From positions 1 to 47,618 of the forward strand of contig VBGR01000059.1 of the NCBI GenBank assembly GCA_005880695.1: a DNA stretch of 47,618 bases, in the 5' to 3' direction. Origin of the DNA: Chloroflexota bacterium. Its GTDB lineage: Bacteria > Chloroflexota > Dormibacteria > Dormibacterales > Dormibacteraceae. The notes under the pieces were generated by a model, which was not told the DNA's origin, did no database searches, and worked only from the letters and a program-made list of their open reading frames with translations. Position numbers and translations under genes: made by a program. This document shows positions 8,039 to 15,367 of this stretch, piece by piece (positions within the stretch are counted from its first letter, which is position 1; each line of letters starts with the position of its first letter).

Positions 8039-10884
8039 CTCGGCGGGCGGCTGGAGTCGTACTCGGGATTCTTCGCCTGGCGCTGGCCGCCATGCTCTTG
8101 GTGGCCACGGCCTACATCCTCAGCTGGCGCCTCCTCTGGACCGCACCTACTGGCTCGGACATCCCATTCCACCTTGGATTGGTCTCCTGGGTGGCGACGA
8201 GCTTCCCAGCCATCCATTGGTGGTACAGCTGGGACGGCGGCGGCATCCCCTACCGCCTTGGCTACCCGCTTGCCGCTCATTGGCTTGCCGTGGCGGTGTC
8301 CCGCGCCGCCTCAGTTGATCTGAACCAAGGAGTGCAGCTGGTTCAGTTCGCCGTGAATCCCCTCTGTGCGCTGGGCGTCTACGCCTATTGCGCCTGGCGT
8401 TTCAAACAACCGCTCGGCGGGCTCGCGGCAGGCGTTCTCTACCTCCTTAGCCCGATGGCCTGGACCTTCTTGGTCGACTGGGGGTTTTTCCCAAACCAGG
8501 TTGGAACCGTCCTCTTCATGCCTTGCCTCATCGCGCTGGATTGGTTCTACGCGCTCTGGCTTGCGGGCGAGCGGACTGCATGGCTGCGCCTGGCAGCGAT
8601 CCTGACCATGGGTCTGACCGCACTTTTGGGTCAGGTCGCGCCGTCGCTCGTCTGGGCTCCCTTGGTCGCCGCAGCGGCTTACGCGCTGGCCGTCCCCGGC
8701 GCCCGGCGTGCGCTCCGCTGGCTTGTTATCGTCACCCCGTCGCTGGCGATCGGAACCATTCTTCTAGCCGCGTTCTGGGCCCTTCCACTGCAGGACTACC
8801 TGGCCTTTGTCTCCGCGCGGCAGCCTCGTCCGACCTATAGCCCGAGTTTGCAGCACCTCTGGTCGGTCGGGCAGGTATTCCAGCTGAGCCCGGTGCGCTT
8901 GACCGGCATCGATACCGTTTACGACCGCACCTCACTGGCCCCAGCGGCTTGGATCCCGGCGCTGGCTGGCTGCCTGCTGGTGGCATGGGACCGACGAGTG
9001 CGCGTCCTCTTGGCGCTGGTCGCCTTCGGCGTCCTATCGATGACGTTCGAGCCGTTTTACTCCGTTACCTACAACTTGCCACTGCTGCCGCTCGTTATCC
9101 ATTTCCGGGTGGGCATGCTCTTCCTGCAGTTCTGTGTCCCCATCCTCGGCGGCCTTGGACTCTTCGCAGTTGTGCCTCGCGTCCTCGCCGCTTTGACGCG
9201 CGGCCGGCCCCCTGGCCGCCTGGTCGGTGCCATTGCCGCCGGGGTGCTGGCGTTCGGGGGACTGCTGGCCACGGTGGCCGACGTTTCACTTGCTGCGCGA
9301 CCTGTGGCGGGGAGCTCGAACCTGTTGGCCTACGGATCGGCGGGTTATTTCGACCCGCGCCATATTTGGGGTCGGAGGAGCGAGGCGTCGGTCGAGTCGC
9401 AACTCATCGACCCAACCGCCTGGCGTCCGCTCCGCGTCGGTTGCTACTTACCCGGTTGCGCACTGTTGGCTAACCAGGAGGCCCAGCTCGCGGCTTCGTT
9501 CAACTCGCCGCCACAGCGCGCCGCCCTGGACGCCCACACCTCCCTTCTTCTCCAGGATGTGCACCGGATCACGGGCGGCGGCCAGGCTTACGGCTACAAC
9601 TACCAGCTACTCGGCTCTCCAGAGCTTGCCGACTACGTCAAGGCGACGATGGTGGAGCAGTCCGGTGCGACTTCAAAGCAGGAGCTTGCCACGGTGGCTG
9701 GTATCGATAGTGTGGCCCTGAGTCCTGGGGCCGCGGCTCTGACCGCCGACTATCGCTCACTTGGCTGGGTCGGCGGCAGCGGGAACCCGGCGGTTTTCAC
9801 CTCGCCTTCCCCGAGCGCGCTCGCAGAGGAGCGGCCTGGCGGCCTTGCGGTTCTTGTGGTGGGCGCCGACCAGAGCGGAGGAGCGCATCCATACAACGAT
9901 TTGATTCAGACGGCGGTCCAAGGCATGCTGCCGTACTCGGCCGGCTGGCTCTTGCGTGGGCGGTCACCATACGTGGACGACTATTCGACACAAGAGCTGA
10001 GTCGCTACAAAGGCCTCCTTCTTGTCGGTTACAGGTACCACGACCGCGAGGCAGCCTGGTCGAGGCTGGACCAATACGTGCGCAATGGTGGTTCTCTCTA
10101 CGTCGAGACGGGGTGGCAGTTCGTCGATCCGGACTGGAACCTCGGCAGCGCGCCGCGACCGCTACCAGTAACGCGGCTCAACTGGACGCCGTTGGACTCC
10201 AGCAAACCCGTCCTCGTCGACGGCGTTGCAGAGCCGGGGTGGGGAACTTTGAGCTATCCCGGAGGCAGTTGGAGCGCGAGCGTAGGCGGTGCGGCCCGGG
10301 CGGGCGCGGAATCAGTCGTATCGGTCGGCGGCAAGGTCGTTGCGGCGCGCTGGACCAGCGGTCAAGGCCGCGTCTTTTGGAGCGGAATGAACCTGATCGC
10401 TCACGCCCGCAGCGCGGCCTCCGCCGACGAGGCCCGGTTCATCGCCGGCCAGTGGCGCTGGCTGCTGCAACCTGCTGCCGAGCCCGCCCTGGCGCTCCAA
10501 CCGCGATGGACCCAGGACGACGAGGTCAGCCTCGACCTGCAGCCGTCGCCCGGTCCCACTTGGATCCTTCTCAAGGAATCCGAAGTGCCCGGCTGGAGCG
10601 CCGAACTGCGTTGGCCGGGCGGCAGCCGGGCAGTGGAGATCCAGGCGGGAGAGCTCGACTACATGGCGAGCCGACTCGACTCGGTGCCGGCGGGCGCGGT
10701 CCTCGTGTACCACTACGGGCCGACGCTTCGGGTAATGGGTTGGTGGGGCCTCTCAGCACTTACGTTGGCCCTGCTAGCGCTCTGGTTAGCCCTGCCGGCC
10801 GTGTATCGGGGAGCATGGAGCGCCGTTCGGCGTCGTGGAGCGAGCTTGGCGCGTGCGACCGGCTGGCTAGGTGACGACGACTGA
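8035..10884 (+). CDS. Large GT-C-like membrane protein with a GATase-like soluble domain
   Basis: This 949-residue protein starts at GTG in a GTGA overlap with the methyltransferase. About the first 430 residues form ~10-11 hydrophobic helices with an acidic first loop (TAPTGSDIPFHLGL), the layout of GT-C glycosyltransferases and YfhO-like membrane proteins. A soluble region follows. It includes a Rossmann-like stretch resembling class I glutamine-amidotransferase/DUF4350 modules (YKGLLLVGYRYHDREAAW, then YVRNGGSLYVETGW) and beta-rich segments, and the protein ends with one more membrane helix and a basic tail. No catalytic Cys of a real amidotransferase is seen there. It is the last gene of the surface cluster, and its 3' end overlaps the convergent epimerase gene by 18 bp. 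A role in making, moving or sensing the extracellular glycan is an inference. Confidence 0.7.
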   Translation: MTRRAAGVVLGILRLALAAMLLVATAYILSWRLLWTAPTGSDIPFHLGLVSWVATSFPAIHWWYSWDGGGIPYRLGYPLAAHWLAVAVSRAASVDLNQGVQLVQFAVNPLCALGVYAYCAWRFKQPLGGLAAGVLYLLSPMAWTFLVDWGFFPNQVGTVLFMPCLIALDWFYALWLAGERTAWLRLAAILTMGLTALLGQVAPSLVWAPLVAAAAYALAVPGARRALRWLVIVTPSLAIGTILLAAFWALPLQDYLAFVSARQPRPTYSPSLQHLWSVGQVFQLSPVRLTGIDTVYDRTSLAPAAWIPALAGCLLVAWDRRVRVLLALVAFGVLSMTFEPFYSVTYNLPLLPLVIHFRVGMLFLQFCVPILGGLGLFAVVPRVLAALTRGRPPGRLVGAIAAGVLAFGGLLATVADVSLAARPVAGSSNLLAYGSAGYFDPRHIWGRRSEASVESQLIDPTAWRPLRVGCYLPGCALLANQEAQLAASFNSPPQRAALDAHTSLLLQDVHRITGGGQAYGYNYQLLGSPELADYVKATMVEQSGATSKQELATVAGIDSVALSPGAAALTADYRSLGWVGGSGNPAVFTSPSPSALAEERPGGLAVLVVGADQSGGAHPYNDLIQTAVQGMLPYSAGWLLRGRSPYVDDYSTQELSRYKGLLLVGYRYHDREAAWSRLDQYVRNGGSLYVETGWQFVDPDWNLGSAPRPLPVTRLNWTPLDSSKPVLVDGVAEPGWGTLSYPGGSWSASVGGAARAGAESVVSVGGKVVAARWTSGQGRVFWSGMNLIAHARSAASADEARFIAGQWRWLLQPAAEPALALQPRWTQDDEVSLDLQPSPGPTWILLKESEVPGWSAELRWPGGSRAVEIQAGELDYMASRLDSVPAGAVLVYHYGPTLRVMGWWGLSALTLALLALWLALPAVYRGAWSAVRRRGASLARATGWLGDDD

Positions 10885-11844
10885 GCGGGCCCAGGCGATC
10901 ATATCGGCAAGCCCGGCGTCGACATCGATCTCCGGCCGCCAGTTGAGCGCCGAGGTCACGCTCGCCAGGTCGCTCACGTAGCGTCGTTGGTCCCCTGGCC
11001 GGACTTCGGCGAACTCGTACTCGGCCTTCCGGCCGGAGGCGTCTTCGATCGCGGCGATCACTTGCAGCAGGTCACGCGCATTCGAAGGGCCGCCACCCAC
11101 GTTGAACACCTGCCCCGCTGCCGGCCCCCCCGGCTCGACCGCGAGCTCGTAGAGACGGCAGAGGTCGCGCGCGTCGAGGAGGTCGCGGACCTGGTGGCCG
11201 TCCCCATAGATCGTGAGCGGCCGCCCAGCCAGGATGGAGTGCACGAAGTGGGCCACCCAGCCCTGGTCCTCGCTCCCGTTCTGGTGCCGGCCGTAAATGC
11301 AGGACTGGCGGAGAACCACTGTCCGCAGGCCGAAAGAGCGGCCGTAGTCGTGCACGTACTGGTCGGCCGCGCCCTTGGAGCACCCGTACGGAGTGCGGAA
11401 GTCGAGCGGCTGATCCTCGGTGACCGCCCTGTCGAGATCCTCGAGCTCCCCGTAGACCTTGTTGGTGGAGGCGAAAACCACCGTCGCCTCGGGTGCTCCT
11501 CGGCGAACCGCCTCCAGGACGTGGAGCGTGCCCGTCAGGTTGATGGCAAAGTCGCCGAGCGGGTCCGCCAAGGAGGTGGTAACCGCGACCTGCGCCGCCA
11601 GGTGCAGCACGGCGTCGACGCCCCGCACCGCTTCGGTCACAACGTCGCTGTCGCGCACGTCGCCCCCGCGGAAGTCCACCGAGCTGGGGTGCTGGGCGCC
11701 GATCCACACCAGGTTCTGGTCGGAGCCGGCCCGGGAGAGGTTGTCGAAGAGCCGCACCTGCCAGCCCTGCTTCGCGAAATGGTCCGCGGCATTCACGCCC
11801 AGGAACCCGGCGCCGCCAGTGACCAGGACTGTCGAGCGCGTCAG
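10867..11844 (-). CDS. NAD-dependent epimerase/dehydratase, CDP-paratose 2-epimerase-like
   Basis: This extended short-chain dehydrogenase has the nucleotide-binding motif VTGGAGFLGVNAAD at the N-terminus, FDNLSRAGSDQNLVWI after strand 2, the Y-x3-K pair in TPYGCSKGAADQYV and SCIYGRHQNGSEDQGWVAHF. The NLSR..NL.W and SCIYG..EDQGW motifs are characteristic of the CDP-tyvelose/CDP-paratose 2-epimerase (RfbE) group, so it likely edits a nucleotide-activated sugar for the nearby glycosyltransferases. No ATG, GTG or TTG lies near the N-terminal motif. The best start is CTG at 11844, forming a CTGA overlap with the phosphofructokinase stop and preceded by AGGTG. The open frame continues further upstream but reads as Arg/Gly-rich nonsense. 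Length 325 residues, normal for the family. Confidence 0.85.
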   Translation of the reverse strand: MTRSTVLVTGGAGFLGVNAADHFAKQGWQVRLFDNLSRAGSDQNLVWIGAQHPSSVDFRGGDVRDSDVVTEAVRGVDAVLHLAAQVAVTTSLADPLGDFAINLTGTLHVLEAVRRGAPEATVVFASTNKVYGELEDLDRAVTEDQPLDFRTPYGCSKGAADQYVHDYGRSFGLRTVVLRQSCIYGRHQNGSEDQGWVAHFVHSILAGRPLTIYGDGHQVRDLLDARDLCRLYELAVEPGGPAAGQVFNVGGGPSNARDLLQVIAAIEDASGRKAEYEFAEVRPGDQRRYVSDLASVTSALNWRPEIDVDAGLADMIAWARSVVVT

Positions 11845-12881
11845 CCGAACACCTGCGCCAGGTCGTAGAGCTCCCGTGGCACCTGCCGCGTCTCCTTGAC
11901 CACGTCTCCGATCGGCACCACCTCGACCTGGCCGTCCCGCCGGACCGGGATCAGCCCCGACTTGCCGTCGGCCAACAGGTCGGTCGCGGCGACACCGAGC
12001 CGGGTCGCCCAGATCCGGTCGACCGGGGAGGGACTGCCGCCGCGCTGCAGGTGGCCGAGGACCGTGACGCGGGTCTCGAAGCCGGTGGCCGCCTCGATCC
12101 GGTTGCTGAGCGCCTCGCCGACGCCCTGCTTGGCCAGCCGGACGTGTCCGAAGGCGTCGGTCTTCTGCTCGGCCTCGCCGACCAGCGCCGGCTCCAGGTC
12201 GGGCATCCTCACGCCCTCGGCCACGACGATGATGCTGAAATCCTTGCGATCGCCGCGACGGCGGTGGAGGTGGCCGACCACCTCGTCGAGCGCCACTGGA
12301 AACTCCGGGATGATGATCAGGTCGGCGCCGCCGGCAAGCCCCCCGACCATCGCCACCCAACCGGTGTCCCGCCCCATGACCTCGACCACCATCACCCGGT
12401 GGTGCGCTGAGGCGGTCGTATGCAGCCGGTCCAGCGCCTCCACCACAACTCCGACAGCGGTGTCGAACCCGATGCAGAAGTCGGTGGCGCTCAGGTCGTT
12501 GTCAATCGTCTTGGGCACGCCGACCACGGGGTAGCCGGACTCACTCAGCGCTGCCGCCACTGAAAGGGTGTCGTCCCCGCCGATCGCGACCAGCCCGTCG
12601 ACGCCTTCGCGGCTGAGCACGGAGATGACCTGCTGAATGCCGTCCTTCTCTTTCAACGGGTTGGTCCGAGAGGTGCCCAGGATGGTCCCGCCCAGCGGCA
12701 GGATCCCGCGCACCGAGGCCGGAGTGAGATTCTCGATCTCGCCCCGGCCGAGACAGCCCGCCCAGCCGTTCATCACGCCGCTCACCTGGAGGTTGCGCTG
12801 GAAAGCCCGCCGGGCCGCCGCCCGGATGGCGGCATTCAGCCCGGGCGCGTCACCCCCGCCCGTCAAGACCCCGATCCTCAT
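11841..12881 (-). CDS. 6-phosphofructokinase, PPi-type signature
   Basis: This is the phosphofructokinase A family: GVLTGGGDAPGLNAAIR at the N-terminus, GGTILGTSR, PKTIDNDLSATD, MVVEVMGRDTGW and VLGHLQRGGSPS. It phosphorylates fructose 6-phosphate in glycolysis. Two residues that set the phosphoryl donor are of the pyrophosphate type: AIGGDDTL has Asp where ATP enzymes have Gly in GGDG, and PKTIDND has Lys where ATP enzymes have Gly. This suggests a group III or PPi-dependent enzyme that could run reversibly. I place the start at 12881 (MRIGVLTGG) because that matches the family N-terminus. There is no proper ribosome site, but TAATCT sits 7 nt upstream, consistent with a leaderless mRNA. An ATG at 12926 would add 15 unrelated residues. 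It is coupled to the epimerase downstream. Confidence 0.9.
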   Translation of the reverse strand: MRIGVLTGGGDAPGLNAAIRAAARRAFQRNLQVSGVMNGWAGCLGRGEIENLTPASVRGILPLGGTILGTSRTNPLKEKDGIQQVISVLSREGVDGLVAIGGDDTLSVAAALSESGYPVVGVPKTIDNDLSATDFCIGFDTAVGVVVEALDRLHTTASAHHRVMVVEVMGRDTGWVAMVGGLAGGADLIIIPEFPVALDEVVGHLHRRRGDRKDFSIIVVAEGVRMPDLEPALVGEAEQKTDAFGHVRLAKQGVGEALSNRIEAATGFETRVTVLGHLQRGGSPSPVDRIWATRLGVAATDLLADGKSGLIPVRRDGQVEVVPIGDVVKETRQVPRELYDLAQVFG

Positions 12882-12899
12882 TCCCCGTAGATTACTGGC
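12882..12899. promoter_or_regulatory. Bidirectional symmetric -10 element for two divergent leaderless genes
   Basis: Only 18 bp separate the divergent phosphofructokinase and DUF72 starts. In the middle is TAGATTA. Read on the + strand, TAGATT (12888-12893) lies 6 nt before GTG 12900. Read on the - strand, TAATCT (12894-12889) lies 7 nt before ATG 12881. Both spacings place transcription starts at or next to the start codons. Symmetric -10 boxes driving divergent transcription are an established bacterial promoter type. The -35 regions, if any, would lie inside the opposite genes. Confidence 0.6.
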
Positions 12900-13916
12900 G
12901 TGCTGGCTCCGCCGGAAAACCCGCACGACCCCGGGATGGCGCTCGCCGCCCAGCGAGCCGAGCCCGTCGCGGAGGCGGCCAGGGAGCCGATCAGGATCCC
13001 GGACGGGGGCGACGTTCGGATCGGCACGGCTTCCTGGACCGACCCCACGATGACCGCCAAAGGCGTCTTCTATCCCGACGACGCCAGGACTGCCGAAGAC
13101 CGGCTCAAGTTCTACGCCGACCTCTTTCCGGTCGTAGAGGTCGACGCCACCTACTACGCCATCCCGCGCGCCGAGACGGCCGAGCTCTGGGTCGAGCGGA
13201 CCCCGGACCGGTTCCTGTTCGATGTCAAGGCTTATGCCCTGATGACCGGGCAGCCCTCAGAGGTGAAGCGGATCCCCAAGCCGATCCGGGAAGGGCTGCC
13301 GAAAGAGCTGGCGGACAAACTGCGGATCTACGGGAAAGACCTGCCGGCCGAGCTCTACGACTCGGTGTTCGAGATGTTCAGGGAGGCGATCAAGCCGCTC
13401 CAGCGGGCAGGCAAGCTGGGCACCGTGTTTCTCCAGTACCCCCGCTGGATCTTTCCCTCGAACGAGGCCCGGGAGGCGATCCTCGACGCCCGCGGCCGGC
13501 TGGGCGAGATGCCGGTCGCCGTCGAGTTCCGAAACGGGGCCTGGTTCAACGAGCGAAATGCTGAGCGCACACTCCGTTTCCTGGAGGACAACGACATCCC
13601 GCTGGTCATGGTCGACGAGCCACAGGGCCTGAAAAGCAGTGTCCCGCCGTTTACCGCGGTGACATCCGACCGGCTGGCGGTCGTCCGCTTCCACGGGCGT
13701 CGCGTCGAGACCTGGGAGAAGAAGGGAATCCCGGTCATCGAGCGGTTCCGCTACCTCTACGACGAAGACGAGCTGGCCGACTGGGTGCCCCAGGTCCGGG
13801 CCGCCGCCCGCAAGGCTGCCCAGACGCACGTCCTCATGAACAACTGCTTCGGAAACTACGGAACGACGAACGCTCGCGAGTTCGCTTCGCTGCTTCGTCA
13901 GGCGTCCACCGGCTAA
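12900..13916 (+). CDS. DUF72 (YecE-like) family protein
   Basis: This is a TIM-barrel-like DUF72 protein of 338 residues: VRIGTASWTDPTM near residue 40, YADLFPVVEVDATYYAIP, FLFDVKAYALMTGQP, VAVEFRNGAW, DNDIPLVMVDEPQG and a C-terminal LMNNCFGNYGTTNA. The molecular function of the family is not established. It starts at GTG 12900 if the TAGATT box 6 nt upstream makes a leaderless message; the next ATG (12936) also precedes the conserved domain. The ~35-residue N-terminal leader before the domain is Ala/Pro/Glu-rich and not conserved-looking. It shares its promoter region with the phosphofructokinase gene but no functional link is evident. Confidence 0.88.
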   Translation: MLAPPENPHDPGMALAAQRAEPVAEAAREPIRIPDGGDVRIGTASWTDPTMTAKGVFYPDDARTAEDRLKFYADLFPVVEVDATYYAIPRAETAELWVERTPDRFLFDVKAYALMTGQPSEVKRIPKPIREGLPKELADKLRIYGKDLPAELYDSVFEMFREAIKPLQRAGKLGTVFLQYPRWIFPSNEAREAILDARGRLGEMPVAVEFRNGAWFNERNAERTLRFLEDNDIPLVMVDEPQGLKSSVPPFTAVTSDRLAVVRFHGRRVETWEKKGIPVIERFRYLYDEDELADWVPQVRAAARKAAQTHVLMNNCFGNYGTTNAREFASLLRQASTG

Positions 13917-14163
13917 GGCGCAAACAATCTGGCGTCCCGCGCGTTTAGTTTGGCATGAGCGCACGCGCACGGCTGGGATCTGCTCGGATTCCCGTGCAGA
14001 CGAAAGCATTGACGAAGGGAGGCACTGCGCTCACGCGGTTGCGTCTCGCCAACGGGTCGGCCCGGCGGACAGCGCTGCATCGGCCATCCCATCTGGCACC
14101 GAACACGACCTCGGGCCGGCGTGGGTCATCAGTGCCAGTTACGCGTTATGGCGAGTAAGACCG

Positions 14164-14192
14164 GTGACGAATTACATTTCTGGCCCTACAAT
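14164..14192 (+). promoter_or_regulatory. Sigma70-like promoter of the TadE/TadG operon
   Basis: GTGACG (14164-14169), a 17-bp spacer and TACAAT (14187-14192) sit 17 nt before the ATG at 14210. TACAAT matches the -10 consensus at 5 of 6 positions and GTGACG the -35 at 4 of 6. The predicted 5' untranslated region is about 10 nt, with no clear Shine-Dalgarno sequence. The rest of 13917-14209 shows nothing else I can name. Confidence 0.6.
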
Positions 14193-14209
14193 TCCCGACC
14201 GCCCAATGC

Positions 14210-14809
14210 ATGAGTCCGGCTAGACATTCCCGTCCGGCGGCGTCAGGCGGCCGCCTTTCCGGGCAGGCCGCCGTCGAGTTCGCGTTGAGCTCCGTTCTGC
14301 TCCTTTTGCTGCTGCTCGGGCTGATCGACTTCAGCCGGGTCTTCTACTTTGATACCGGCATCCACGGAGCTGCCCGCGAAGGGGCACGACACGGGGCCTG
14401 GTTTGATACCCCAAACCGCGTCAACCCATACCTCGACGACACGGACATCAAGAGCGCGGTGGACCAGTCGTTGGCTGGTGTGGTCGGCGTTGGTCCGTCG
14501 GTTTATGCGGGTACCTGCCCCGCGACGGCAGCACCCGGCAACGCCTTCTACAACCCGCCTTACACATCCGCTGCTTTTCCACCGCCGAACGTCACAAACA
14601 CCCCCTACCTATGGATCTGCTACCAGAACAACCCAGGCCTGCACCTGACGACGCCGCCGGGGGCAAGCAGCCTCAGCTACAGGCTGACCGATCTCAACGT
14701 GATCTTGACCATGAACTATGGGCTCGTGACCGGCTTCATGCAGTCCCAGCTCGGCGGTGCCGTCCCGATCGTCGGTAACGTCCACATCGAGATCCAGGGC
14801 AAGCAGTGA
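14210..14809 (+). CDS. TadE-like pilus assembly/pseudopilin protein
   Basis: This 199-residue protein has the TadE signature near its N-terminus: GQAAVEFALSSVLLLLLLLG followed by LIDFSRVFYFDTGIHGAARE, that is, a hydrophobic helix with an upstream acidic residue and the basic/GA-rich sequence following it. The remaining ~150 residues are an extracellular domain with Pro/Tyr-rich loops and Cys residues (TCPAT, WICYQNN). TadE-like proteins are inserted in the membrane and act as minor pseudopilins in Tad/Flp pilus systems. It is the first gene of a three-gene operon. No Tad secretion ATPase is in the window, so its partner machinery must be elsewhere. The next start overlaps its stop by GTGA. 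Confidence 0.82.
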   Translation: MSPARHSRPAASGGRLSGQAAVEFALSSVLLLLLLLGLIDFSRVFYFDTGIHGAAREGARHGAWFDTPNRVNPYLDDTDIKSAVDQSLAGVVGVGPSVYAGTCPATAAPGNAFYNPPYTSAAFPPPNVTNTPYLWICYQNNPGLHLTTPPGASSLSYRLTDLNVILTMNYGLVTGFMQSQLGGAVPIVGNVHIEIQGKQ

Positions 14810-15366
14810 AGCGCTACCTGCGCAGCCAGCGCTCCCAGTCCATGACCGAGTTCGCACTGATCGCACCCATCCTGTTCCTTTTCATCTTCGTGATGGTCGA
14901 CTTCGGTCGCGGCATCTATTACTACGTGACCATCCAACAGGCTGTCCACGAGGGCGCCCGGGTAGCGGTTCGCTGGTCGTATCCCCTTCCCGCCGATGCC
15001 ACCGTCGAGCAGGCGGTCCAGCAACATGCCATCGCCACCTTCCTGGCCAACCCCTGCCGAAACGGACCCATCTACGTGCCTGGCCAGGTGCCGCCGGCCA
15101 ACGAAGGCTGGATCTTCATCACGCAGCCTCAGTCTTCCTCGCAGCCTCTCAGCGCGATCCAGGCAAACCCGCCGCCCAACGCTCCCGGTGGCGAACCCCA
15201 GTCGGGCCAGGCCGGGAACTGCAGCGCCATCAACCCGGCGTCACAGAATGCCGCGCTCCAGATCACGGTTCGCTACAACTTCGTTCCGCTCACGCCATTC
15301 GTTCGGCAGTTCACGGCCAATTCGATCATCCTCACCGCCTACACCGTTTATAGGACCGAGTACTGA
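14806..15366 (+). CDS. TadE-like protein 2
   Basis: This second TadE-type protein has 186 residues: QSMTEFALIAPILFLFIFV then DFGRGIYYYVTIQQAVHEGA gives the conserved Glu before the helix and the post-helix motif. The ectodomain is Pro/Ala/Gln-rich and has two cysteines. It starts at GTG in a GTGA overlap with the first TadE gene, so the two are translationally coupled and may form a heteromeric pair. Only one nucleotide separates its stop from the following TadG-like gene. Same family as its neighbour but divergent in sequence, so not a recent duplication. Confidence 0.82.
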   Translation: MKRYLRSQRSQSMTEFALIAPILFLFIFVMVDFGRGIYYYVTIQQAVHEGARVAVRWSYPLPADATVEQAVQQHAIATFLANPCRNGPIYVPGQVPPANEGWIFITQPQSSSQPLSAIQANPPPNAPGGEPQSGQAGNCSAINPASQNAALQITVRYNFVPLTPFVRQFTANSIILTAYTVYRTEY

Positions 15367-15367
15367 C

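Noticed and set aside
11845-12360. Long upstream extension of the epimerase reading frame (to 497 residues)
   Set aside because: It is Arg/Gly/Pro-rich, lies wholly antisense-free but inside the phosphofructokinase gene in another frame, and has no family similarity. It is a high-GC shadow.
13955-14158. Possible 67-residue gene between DUF72 and tadE
   Set aside because: Composition is Arg/Thr/Ser-rich as in shadow frames, no ribosome site or domain is seen, and the tadE promoter overlaps its end.
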